A stretch of DNA of 18,727 nt from an uncultured Solirubrobacteraceae bacterium (GTDB taxonomy: Bacteria; Actinomycetota; Thermoleophilia; Solirubrobacterales; Solirubrobacteraceae), in NCBI GenBank assembly GCA_955652345.1, contig CATPBV010000102.1, positions 1 to 18,727 on the forward strand. Direction: 5' to 3'. The translations under genes and the position numbers were made by a program. The notes under the pieces were generated by a model, which saw only the letters and a list, made by a program, of their open reading frames with translations, ran no database searches and had not been told where the DNA came from. The stretch's first letter is position 1. The number at the start of each line of letters is the position of its first letter. Of the stretch, positions 6,506 to 13,170 are shown in pieces.

Positions 6506-7546
6506 ATGGAGATGAAACTGAGCACAATTGATGAGCGCGAGCGCCAGGCCCAGGCCAGCGTGCGCGCAGACCACAATGAAGGAAACGACCGTCCGCATGC
6601 CCGCAGGGCACACGGTGTGACGCCGTCGGCCGCAAATGGCCGCCAGCGCCGGCGCCGGTCCGCCCACTCGGCGGCGGATGGCACCACGCGTAGTGGCGAG
6701 CTTCGCAGCGCCGATCACGGCTCCGTGATCGGCGACACGATCGATCTGTTCCTGCGTCGTGCCCGCATGCACCCGCTGCTGACGGCGGCCGAGGAGGTTG
6801 AGCTCGCCAAGCGCATCGAGCGCGGGGATCTCGCGGCCAAGGAGCGGATGATCAACTCGAACCTGAGGCTCGTGGTCTCGCAGGCCCGGCGCTACCAGGG
6901 TCATGGCCTTGCCATGGAGGACCTCATCCAGGAGGGCATGCTCGGCTTGATCCGCGCAGTCGAGAAGTTCGACTGGCGACGCGGATTCAAGTTCTCGACC
7001 TATGGGACGCTCTGGATCCGCCAAGCGATCCAGCGCGGGCTTCAGAACAACGGGCGCACGATCCGCGTGCCCGTGCACATCGCGCAGCGCCAGGTCAAGG
7101 TCCGCAAGATCGAGAGCGAGCTGAGCACAAGGCTCGGCCGCGAGCCGACCGACGAGGAGATCGCGGCAGTCGCCGAGCTCACGCCCGACGAAGTGGCGGA
7201 GCTGCGGGAGCTGAGCCGTGGGCTTGCCAGCCTCGACCAGCCCGTCGGCGAGGACGGTGAGACCGCGTTTGGCGAGCTGCTCGCGAGCGATCTTCCCGGC
7301 CCCGCCGCGGAGCTCGAGGAGTCCGATCGCGAGCACCGGATCGGCGAGGTCGTGGAGCAGCTCCCCGAAGCTGAGCGGAACGTGATCCGGCTCCGGTTCG
7401 GGCTTCATGGCGACGAGCCGCTGACGCTCAGACAGACCGGATCCGAGCTGGGTATCCCGGTGGCGCAGGCGCGTGAGCTCGAGGCGCGCGGGCTGCGGCG
7501 GCTGGCGGCGAGCCGCGAGCTCGAAGAGCTACGCGACGCCGCCTAA
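6506..7546 (+). CDS. RNA polymerase sigma-70 family factor, RpoD-like group 1/2
   Basis: A 346-residue sigma factor that directs RNA polymerase to promoters. After a disordered basic head (1-72) come region 1.2 (about 78-108), region 2 (109-190, with AMEDLIQEGMLGLIRAVEKFDWRRGFKFSTY), region 3 (191-260) and region 4 (272-340, with LPEAERNVIRLRFGL). Region 1.1 is absent. Two departures stand out. The usual YATWWIRQ of region 2.3 reads YGTLWIRQ, so one of the paired Trp that open the -10 is Leu. The region 4.2 recognition helix, usually TRERIRQIEAKALRKL, reads IPVAQARELEARGLRRL. It is therefore more likely an alternative (group 2) factor than the main one. The start is ATG 6506 (or 6512); longer readings to 6356 would run through the promoter. 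Tandem hairpins follow the stop. Confidence 0.88.
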   Translation: MEMKLSTIDERERQAQASVRADHNEGNDRPHARRAHGVTPSAANGRQRRRRSAHSAADGTTRSGELRSADHGSVIGDTIDLFLRRARMHPLLTAAEEVELAKRIERGDLAAKERMINSNLRLVVSQARRYQGHGLAMEDLIQEGMLGLIRAVEKFDWRRGFKFSTYGTLWIRQAIQRGLQNNGRTIRVPVHIAQRQVKVRKIESELSTRLGREPTDEEIAAVAELTPDEVAELRELSRGLASLDQPVGEDGETAFGELLASDLPGPAAELEESDREHRIGEVVEQLPEAERNVIRLRFGLHGDEPLTLRQTGSELGIPVAQARELEARGLRRLAASRELEELRDAA

Positions 7547-7553
7547 GACGCCC

Positions 7554-7609
7554 GCCCTGGGCTCACCCCTGGGTGGGCCCAGGCTCCCGCTACAGCCTTC
7601 GGTAGCGGG
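7554..7609 (+). terminator. Tandem hairpins after the sigma factor gene
   Basis: The first hairpin pairs CCTGGGCTCACCC (7556-7568) with GGGTGGGCCCAGG (7571-7583) with one G-U pair; the tip must open to form a loop. The second pairs CCCGCTAC (7586-7593) with GTAGCGGG (7602-7609) around an eight-base loop. They begin eight bases after the sigma stop, so termination is the simplest reading. There is no U tract. Confidence 0.6.
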
Positions 7610-7800
7610 CCTCCAGCACCGAGACTCGCACTCGGCTAGCGTCCTGGAGCCTGATCGGCCGGGTAATCGCCGAGCGCGCGGGTTCCGCGCGCTGAAGGTC
7701 CAGAGCTTGCACGTAACCTTGCCCAGATGGCAACAGCCCCACTCGACGTAGCCCGAGGCGAAGATCGCCACGATCGTGTGTGCGGCGCGGCCGCACGACG
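7610..7800 (+). other. Gene-free leader region with several further stem-loops before wecB
   Basis: No convincing gene lies here. Perfect stems are CTCCAG (7611-7616) with CTGGAG (7644-7649) enclosing CCGAG (7619-7623) with CTCGG (7631-7635); AGCGCGCGG (7673-7681) with CCGCGCGCT (7685-7693); TTGCC (7719-7723) with GGCAA (7729-7733); and GTGCGGC (7780-7786) with GCCGCAC (7790-7796). It could be a structured leader or small RNA, or GC-driven chance pairing. Confidence 0.35.
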
Positions 7801-7817
7801 CAGCTGGTGAGCACGGA

Positions 7818-9005
7818 GTGAGGCCGAACAGGCGTAGACGGGTCGTGTCGGTCGTTGGAACCCGACCCAACTACATGAAGATCGCGCCGATCGCAGCAGG
7901 GATCGCCAAGCGCGAGGAGCTCGAGCATGTGCTCGTTCATACCGGCCAGCACTACGACGATTCGATGTCGCGGGTGTTCTTCGAGCAACTCGGGGTCGGC
8001 GCGCCCGATCACACGCTTGATGTCGGCTCGGGCACTCACGCCGTCCAGACCGCGCGGGTCATGGAACGGCTCGAGCCGTTGCTGCTCGCGCTCGCACCCG
8101 ATGTGGTGCTGGTGCCCGGTGATGTCAACTCGACGATGGCGTCCGCGCTCGTGGCCGGCAAGCTGGACATGCGAGTTGGACACGTCGAGGCGGGGCTGCG
8201 CAGCTTCGATCGCACGATGCCCGAGGAGATCAATCGCGTCGTGACCGACTCCATCGCAGACATGCTGTTCATCCACTCCCCGGAGGCCCGTACCAACCTG
8301 CTCGCGGAGGGAGCCCCCGAGGAGACGATCGTCGCGGTCGGCAACACGATGATCGACACGCTCGTCGCGATGCTCCCGCGCGTCGAGGAGGCCTCTACCG
8401 GGGCGAGCCTCGGCCTGACCAAGGGCGACTACCTGCTCGTGACGCTACACCGACCCGCGCTCACCGACGGTCCGCTGCTAGCGGAGGCGCTGGCGCGGCT
8501 TGCGGAGCTCGCCCGGGAGCTGCCCGTGGTGTTTCCGGTACATCCGCGGACGCGCGCCCGTATCGATGCATTGGACCTGGCCGCCACGGGGGTGCGCCTG
8601 CTCGATCCGCTGGGGTACATCGAGTTCATGAGCTTGGTACGGAGCGCGACCGCGCTGCTGACGGACTCCGGAGGAATTCAGGAGGAGACCAGCTTCCTGG
8701 GCATTCCGTGCTTCACGCTGCGCGACAACACTGAGCGCCCTATCACCGTCACCGCGGGCACGAACGTCCTGCTTGGCCTGGAACCTCGGCGAATCTCAGA
8801 GATCCCGGATCTGCTCGCGCAGCGTGCGGGCGTGCGACCTGCGTCGATTCCCGGCTGGGACGGCGCCGCCGCGAGCAGGGTGCTGGCCGTGCTCGAGCTC
8901 GACGAGCTCCCGTCTCGGGTCGCCCTCACCGCAGCGCGGCGCTCGGACGAGCAACGCGTCGACGGCGCAGTGCGCGAGGTAGGTCGTCCGCAGCCGCTGG
9001 TTTAG
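7818..9005 (+). CDS. wecB: UDP-N-acetylglucosamine 2-epimerase (non-hydrolysing)
   Basis: A 395-residue GT-B-fold epimerase that interconverts UDP-GlcNAc and UDP-ManNAc in the cytoplasm, feeding surface polysaccharide or linkage-unit synthesis. Marks are VVSVVGTRPNYMKIAPI (9-25), HTGQHYD (41-47), D102 in VPGDVNS, E124 in GHVEAGLRSF, E136/E137 in MPEEINR, H211 in LVTLHRP and the UDP-binding TDSGGIQEE (282-290). The Asp/Glu/Glu/His set matches the known catalytic residues of E. coli WecB. E. coli HRREN is replaced by HRPALTD. About 35 residues past residue 360 form an unconserved tail. The start GTG 7818 has GGTGAG six bases upstream; the in-frame GTG 7776 would add residues that do not fit the family. 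No other polysaccharide genes adjoin it. Confidence 0.93.
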   Translation: MRPNRRRRVVSVVGTRPNYMKIAPIAAGIAKREELEHVLVHTGQHYDDSMSRVFFEQLGVGAPDHTLDVGSGTHAVQTARVMERLEPLLLALAPDVVLVPGDVNSTMASALVAGKLDMRVGHVEAGLRSFDRTMPEEINRVVTDSIADMLFIHSPEARTNLLAEGAPEETIVAVGNTMIDTLVAMLPRVEEASTGASLGLTKGDYLLVTLHRPALTDGPLLAEALARLAELARELPVVFPVHPRTRARIDALDLAATGVRLLDPLGYIEFMSLVRSATALLTDSGGIQEETSFLGIPCFTLRDNTERPITVTAGTNVLLGLEPRRISEIPDLLAQRAGVRPASIPGWDGAAASRVLAVLELDELPSRVALTAARRSDEQRVDGAVREVGRPQPLV

Positions 9006-9022
9006 CGCGCGCCGGGCGCGCG
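9006..9022. terminator. Short GC hairpin shared by two convergent genes
   Basis: CGCGCG (9006-9011) pairs with CGCGCG (9017-9022) in the 18-base gap between the stops of the epimerase and the SPFH gene. It may act in both directions, but it has no U tract. Confidence 0.4.
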
Positions 9023-9023
9023 A

Positions 9024-9917
9024 TTACTGGCTGGTGCCCGGGGGCGGAAGCGCCGTCCCGCGGTTCGCACCGGTAACCGCATCGCCGATCAGGATCCCGT
9101 CCCGGATCTGACTCATGAGGTCGCCGACGCCGCTCGGGGAATGCGGCAGCAGGATCGTGTTCGTCTTCGAGCCCTCTCCCAGCGCCCGGATCATGTCGGT
9201 GTACTGGGTCAGCGCGACGAGCGCCATCGCCTCCTTCGGGTCCAGCCCGTGCTGGGCGATGATCTCGAGCGACTCGTGCAGTCCCTCGGCGATCGCCTTG
9301 CGCTCAGCGGCGACGCCCTCGCCCTGGAGGCGCATCGTCTCTCGCTCGCCCTCGGCCTTCTTGACCGCAAGCGTCTTCTGCGCGTCACCCTGAGCCGCGG
9401 CGGCGACCTGGTTGCGCTGGGCGGCGTTGATGTTGTTCATCGCGTCCTTGACCTTCTGGTCGGGCTCGATGTTGGTCACCAGCGCCTTGACGACGTCGTA
9501 CCCGTACTCGGCCATCGACTCGCGCAGCCTGTCCTGGATGTGCTGGGCGATCGTGTCGGCGTCGGCGTACGCCTCGTCGAGGTCCATGCTCGGTATGTGC
9601 GAGCGCACCACGTCGAACGCGTACGACTGCATCTGCACCTCGGGATCGTCGAGCTTGTAGTAGGCGTCCCTGACCTTGTGCTCGTCGGCGCCGACCTGGT
9701 ACTGGACGGCCAGCTTGACGCGGACGAACACGTTGTCCTTGGTCTTGGTCTCGATCTCCGAGTTCAGCTGCTCGACCTGGAGCGACATCCGTCCCGCGAC
9801 GCGCTCTACGAACGGCGTCTTGGTCTGCAGGCCGGGACCTGCGACGCGTACGAACTTGCCGAACCGTTCGACAATCGCCCGCTCCTGCTGCTCGACTGTG
9901 AAGAAGAACAAAGGCAC
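9024..9917 (-). CDS. SPFH/Band 7 domain protein resembling plant HIR proteins
   Basis: A 297-residue SPFH (stomatin/prohibitin/flotillin/HflK) protein. The SPFH domain covers about 5-175, with ERFGKF (17-22), IETKTKDNVFVRV (55-67), AYYKLDDP (85-92) and YGYDVVKALVTNIEPD (138-153). A charged Ala/Glu-rich coiled coil follows (about 162-215), then a Gly/Pro-rich tail. No membrane segment precedes the domain: the protein begins directly with MPLFFFTVEQQERAIV. In this, and in motif wording, it is closer to the plant hypersensitive-induced reaction proteins than to stomatin or HflK. Such proteins form membrane-bound rings or scaffolds; the client here is unknown. The GTG start at 9917 has AGAGAGGA about eight bases upstream. 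No NfeD partner adjoins; a two-TM protein is divergent. Confidence 0.92.
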   Translation of the reverse strand: MPLFFFTVEQQERAIVERFGKFVRVAGPGLQTKTPFVERVAGRMSLQVEQLNSEIETKTKDNVFVRVKLAVQYQVGADEHKVRDAYYKLDDPEVQMQSYAFDVVRSHIPSMDLDEAYADADTIAQHIQDRLRESMAEYGYDVVKALVTNIEPDQKVKDAMNNINAAQRNQVAAAAQGDAQKTLAVKKAEGERETMRLQGEGVAAERKAIAEGLHESLEIIAQHGLDPKEAMALVALTQYTDMIRALGEGSKTNTILLPHSPSGVGDLMSQIRDGILIGDAVTGANRGTALPPPGTSQ

Positions 9918-9968
9918 TGTTGAATTCCTCTCTGGGGGTCCGTGTAGGGGCTGAGCTCCCTTTACCGC

Positions 9969-9998
9969 GTTATCGACAGGTTGGGCGCTTGATCAAGC
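9969..9998 (-). promoter_or_regulatory. Candidate promoter and palindrome upstream of the SPFH gene
   Basis: On the minus strand, TTGATC (9996-9991) and GATAAC (9974-9969) stand 16 bases apart as -35 and -10, about 50 bases before the GTG. The -35 lies inside GCTTGATCAAGC (9987-9998), a perfect 12-base palindrome that could be an operator. Confidence 0.4.
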
Positions 9999-10110
9999 AG
10001 GATCACCCGCCACGGAAACGTTAGGGTCGGGGCGGACATCGGTCAAGCTGCACCCGCGCGGCGCCGATAGGCCTGCGCGCCCGCTGAGCAGCGAGGAGTA
10101 ACTTGACGGC

Positions 10111-10866
10111 ATGGCTCAGCAGCTTCCCGTCGTCGAGCTGGTCGGGCGAACCGCCGACGAGGGCCTGCTCGCGCAGCAGGACGACCTGCCGGAGGCCGTC
10201 GGCCTGCCGGAGTCGATCCCTCAATGGTCTGGACGGCGCGGCGTGGTCGCCGCGGGCGCGACGATGACCGGCGTGACTCTCGTCGGGGGCATCGGTCTCG
10301 CGATCCTCGGTGGGGTCAGCGCGATAACCGGTGGCCTCGGTCTCGGCGAGGTCGTGGAGCTTGGGGCCGGCGTCGGCTTGGCTGGCACTCATTGGGGCTG
10401 GGTCCACGTTGCCGAGCTCACCGCCAACGGCGTCGAGAACCGCCGTCACAGCGAGGTCGTGGACCGTCGCAGGCTATGGCTCGAATCGATCGAGCCATAC
10501 ACCCGCTACGAGGTTTCGACGACCGTCGGAGACGATGGCTCGATCAGCATCGTGCGGGTCCGCCGCCGCGCGATCCCGACCGGTGACGGGAAGTTCACGT
10601 TCCGGCGAGAGGTCGTGAGCACCGAGGTGCATTCCGCAGACGAGCCGGCCGCCGAGGTCACGGAGCGCGCCGAGCTGCTGCGCCGCGAGGCCGCAATCGA
10701 AACCGAGCGCGAACGAGAGGCCTACCGCGTGGCCGCCGACGCGTATGAGACCGCGCTGCTGCACAGCCACGACGAGCAGAGCCAGCTCGCCGCCAAGCGC
10801 GCGGCCTCCGAGGCGCTGTCGGAGCGGATCAACACGAACCTACGCGATCCGCCGCTGGTCGAGTAG
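10111..10866 (+). CDS. Two-TM protein with coiled-coil tail, unknown function
   Basis: I do not recognise this 251-residue protein. Residues 1-40 are soluble and acidic. Two long Gly/Ala/Val-rich membrane segments follow (about 44-75 and 78-100), close enough to form a hairpin. Residues 118-175 look like a beta-rich domain (WLESIEPYTRYEVSTTV ... ISIVRVRRR), and 176-240 are a strongly charged helix (TERAELLRREAAIETEREREAYR) that should form a coiled coil. Both ends are predicted to be on the same side of the membrane. ATG 10111 is preceded by GCGAGGAG with 12 bases spacing, which is long. It is divergent from the HIR-like SPFH gene across 193 bases, so the two may share control or act together; that is inference. 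A hairpin overlaps its stop codon. Confidence 0.8.
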   Translation: MAQQLPVVELVGRTADEGLLAQQDDLPEAVGLPESIPQWSGRRGVVAAGATMTGVTLVGGIGLAILGGVSAITGGLGLGEVVELGAGVGLAGTHWGWVHVAELTANGVENRRHSEVVDRRRLWLESIEPYTRYEVSTTVGDDGSISIVRVRRRAIPTGDGKFTFRREVVSTEVHSADEPAAEVTERAELLRREAAIETEREREAYRVAADAYETALLHSHDEQSQLAAKRAASEALSERINTNLRDPPLVE

Positions 10867-10884
10867 CCCCCGGACCAGCGGCGG
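10849..10884 (+). terminator. Terminator hairpin overlapping the stop codon
   Basis: CCGCCGCTGGTC (10849-10860) pairs perfectly with GACCAGCGGCGG (10873-10884) around a 12-base loop that contains the TAG stop of the two-TM gene. A further TCCGTTCGTCTG follows. It lies between convergent genes. Confidence 0.65.
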
Positions 10885-10942
10885 TCCGTTCGTCTGTGCG
10901 GCGCTCTGGGTACTCAGCGGCTGCCGCTTCGCCGGCGTTCGC

Positions 10943-11725
10943 CTACTCGCCCCAGCCTGACGCGCCGGCCCCGGCGTAGCGCAGCGACCCTGGAGTGGTG
11001 AGAGTCTCGCCGGTCTCCAGCAGGGTCTTCAGGCCCGAGAGGATCATCGGCCAGCCGCCATAGAGCTCTCCGTGGGCGCCGTCGCGCAGCTGGTCATGGA
11101 TGACTGTGAGCCGGCAGGAGTCGTCGACCTGCTCTATCTCCCAGGTGACCCTCGAGGTGCCTTCCGCCCTGACGTCGTCGCTCCACAAGGCGTTGAAGCT
11201 CTGGACTAACCGGTTGGGCGGATCCACCTCGAGGTTCTCTCCCGCGACGATCGGCATGCTCGCTCCCTCGGGAACGCCCTCGTAGGCCGATCCAGGGGAC
11301 CAGTCGGACTTGACCCCGACGCCAAAGGTGTACCTCGCCCTCTGCGCTGGGTCGGTGATCGCCTCCCAGAGACGCTCGGGCGTGGTCTTGATGTAGATCT
11401 CGAACACTTTCTCCATCGTGTTGTCCTCCAGTTTGTGCTTGAGGTCGCTCAGGTTGGCGACCCATGGTTCGGCGTACTTGCTCACCCAGCGGTCGTGCAC
11501 CAGGCGAATCGGGACGGAGTTCAGGTAATGCAGCTTCTCGCGGCCACGCTTGCGGCTGACGACCAGGCCCGCGTCCTCGAGCACCCGGAGGTGCTTCATC
11601 ACGCCGAAGCGCGTCATCGGCAGGCGCTGCTCGAGCGCGGTCAGCGTCTGTCCGTCTGCTCGGAACAGCTCGTCGAGAAGGGTGCGGCGGGTGGGATCCG
11701 CAAGCGCCTTGAACACATCGTCCAT
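10943..11725 (-). CDS. ArsR-type winged helix fused to an AHSA1/SRPBCC domain
   Basis: A 260-residue fusion. Residues 1-100 are an ArsR-family DNA-binding domain (MDDVFKALADPTRRTLLDEL, recognition helix about 38-54, wing SRKRGREKLHYLN). Residues 104-240 are an AHSA1/SRPBCC ligand-binding cup (EKVFEIYIKTTPERLWEAITDP ... SRVTWEIEQVDDSCRLTVIHD). The metal-binding Cys box of true ArsR (ELCVCDL) is absent, so the AHSA1 part is more likely to sense a hydrophobic ligand; that is inference. The start is ATG 11725: a TTG at 11761 is in frame but is part of the -35 box. The -10 ends six bases before the ATG, so the mRNA is probably leaderless. An internal ATG at 11416 with GGAGG eight bases upstream could yield the AHSA1 half alone. 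ArsR-AHSA1 pairs and fusions are common in actinobacteria. Confidence 0.9.
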   Translation of the reverse strand: MDDVFKALADPTRRTLLDELFRADGQTLTALEQRLPMTRFGVMKHLRVLEDAGLVVSRKRGREKLHYLNSVPIRLVHDRWVSKYAEPWVANLSDLKHKLEDNTMEKVFEIYIKTTPERLWEAITDPAQRARYTFGVGVKSDWSPGSAYEGVPEGASMPIVAGENLEVDPPNRLVQSFNALWSDDVRAEGTSRVTWEIEQVDDSCRLTVIHDQLRDGAHGELYGGWPMILSGLKTLLETGETLTTPGSLRYAGAGASGWGE

Positions 11726-11731
11726 ACGCGC

Positions 11732-11761
11732 AGTATATGTGACCATTTGGTCACATGTCAA
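11732..11761 (-). promoter_or_regulatory. Promoter with operator filling the spacer, before the ArsR-AHSA1 gene
   Basis: Read on the minus strand, TTGACA (11761-11756, full consensus) and TATACT (11737-11732) are 18 bases apart. The whole spacer is TGTGACC-AAAT-GGTCACA, a perfect inverted repeat (11755-11738). A repressor dimer bound there would sit between the two boxes. The start of transcription should fall at or next to the ATG at 11725. Autoregulation by the encoded ArsR domain is the obvious inference. Confidence 0.8.
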
Positions 11762-11767
11762 CCGCTC

Positions 11768-13123
11768 TCAGCGGTGAGCTTTGCGATGGTGGTGCCGGTG
11801 GTGCTTTCTCCCACGCCGGTGATGACGATGCCCGTGCTGGCGCGGCCCGAAGGTCCGACCCGATGCCAGCGGCGGTGCCGGCGGCGCCAGCGCCGTCCCG
11901 CCGCCGCCTGGCGTGCTCGGTGAGTTGTTGGTCACGCACTGCATCGCGTAGCGGATCTTGTCGGCGTCGGTGTGTCCGCTCGAGTCGTACACGTTCAGCG
12001 CCGGCGCCACCAGGCTGGTCGCCCACGGCTCGGCGTAGAACGAAAAATCTCCCCCCGAGTCGACCAGGTAGGCGCCGAAGTCCCGCGCCGCCAGGGCGAT
12101 CGCGGTGCCGACCTGCGTCTGCAGGCCCAGCTGGCGCTTGAACAGCGACAGCGAAAACGAGCCGTTCGACTGTAGGCCGTAGCTCTTGGGGATAGCGAAC
12201 AGCTGGCCCATCGGGATGTGGCCGGTGTACTGGTTGGAGGGCCAGCCGTCGTTGGCAGTCGCCGGCCACACCCAGGAGTCGGTCTGGTGATCGAGCTGAA
12301 TCGCGACCGCCAGCGGATGGCGGATCGCGCCCGCCTGGAGCTCCCAGGTCCGGATCAGGCCACCGAGCGCCGATCCTCCGTAGGCGCGGACGCCGCCCTG
12401 CCCGACGCCCGGCCCATACAGGTTGGTCTTCGTCTCGTAGGTGGAGATCCAGCCTGTCCCGTATCGACGCGCCTGCCATTGCTCGTAGGCAACGGAGTGG
12501 GTTGGATCGACGATATGCAGGTGGGCGTCGCCGCTCGGATACTGCGGATCAGCCGGCTTCATCCCGGTCGGTGCGTGCACGCTCGCCACGTACGCGGGTG
12601 GCCCACCACCGCTCGTGGTGTAGAGCCGCGTCAGCGGATCGCTCGCGCTCGCGATGTATATGGGGTGGCTCCACTGGCTCGAGGCGATGTCGGTGTACAG
12701 GCTGTGGTCCTCGATCTCGCGCGTGCAGGCCGTCGACGGCGCAAGCGATGCCGCCGAGCCGATCGGCGTGTTCCACGGGGAGCTCGTGGCGAACGGCCAG
12801 CATGCGGGGTCGCGAAGTCCCCCAGGGAGGGCGTTGCCCGGGGTGCACACGAACCCAACCTGCGCTGGCACGCTCGCGAGGCCGACCGCGGCCAGGGCCC
12901 CGACAACCAAGGCGATCGCGACGAGCGCGAGAGCCACTCGCGGCGCCCTCGCGACCAACCGAGCTCGTGTGGCGGGAAGAGCGATCGGGCGATCGTATAG
13001 CGGCCGGCGCGCAGCCACGCCACTTCCCAACGGGCGCTCGACGATCGTTCGGTGCCGGAGCCGCCGCGTTGCGTAGGCTTCGCTAACTACCCGCGCACCC
13101 ACTGGTCTCGGCGTTTTGGTCAC
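11768..13123 (-). CDS. Secreted or anchored protein with His/Arg-rich C-terminal tail
   Basis: A 451-residue protein with a basic head and one hydrophobic segment (about 62-84, ALALVAIALVVGALAAVGLA), then an exported domain. That domain has aromatic, Gly-rich motifs such as FATSSPWNTPI (112-121), DAHLHIVDPTHSVAYEQWQARR (199-220) and RAYGGSALGGLIR (246-258); I recall similar motifs in unnamed extracellular actinobacterial proteins but give no function. C92, C108, C133 and C396 could form disulfides. After a Pro/Gly linker the last 25 residues alternate His and Arg (HGHRHHRRGRKHHRHHHRKAHR with spacing), with ten His: a possible metal- or wall-polyanion-binding tail. The GTG start at 13123 is weakly supported (no ribosome binding site); a start nearer the hydrophobic segment is possible. 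The ArsR-AHSA1 promoter begins seven bases after its stop. Confidence 0.8.
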   Translation of the reverse strand: MTKTPRPVGARVVSEAYATRRLRHRTIVERPLGSGVAARRPLYDRPIALPATRARLVARAPRVALALVAIALVVGALAAVGLASVPAQVGFVCTPGNALPGGLRDPACWPFATSSPWNTPIGSAASLAPSTACTREIEDHSLYTDIASSQWSHPIYIASASDPLTRLYTTSGGGPPAYVASVHAPTGMKPADPQYPSGDAHLHIVDPTHSVAYEQWQARRYGTGWISTYETKTNLYGPGVGQGGVRAYGGSALGGLIRTWELQAGAIRHPLAVAIQLDHQTDSWVWPATANDGWPSNQYTGHIPMGQLFAIPKSYGLQSNGSFSLSLFKRQLGLQTQVGTAIALAARDFGAYLVDSGGDFSFYAEPWATSLVAPALNVYDSSGHTDADKIRYAMQCVTNNSPSTPGGGGTALAPPAPPLASGRTFGPRQHGHRHHRRGRKHHRHHHRKAHR

Positions 13124-13170
13124 TGGGGCCCGGGGAATGCCCTACGTATCCCCGATCAGTAGGAGGATCG

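Noticed and set aside
7529..7870. Minus-strand frame in the sigma-wecB gap with a Cys/Trp-rich stretch
   Set aside because: It runs through the hairpins and into the wecB start, with no ribosome binding site or domain.
11726..11761. In-frame TTG extension of the ArsR-AHSA1 gene
   Set aside because: The TTG is the first half of the TTGACA -35 box and the extra codons are the operator and -10; family homology starts at MDDVFKALADPTRR.
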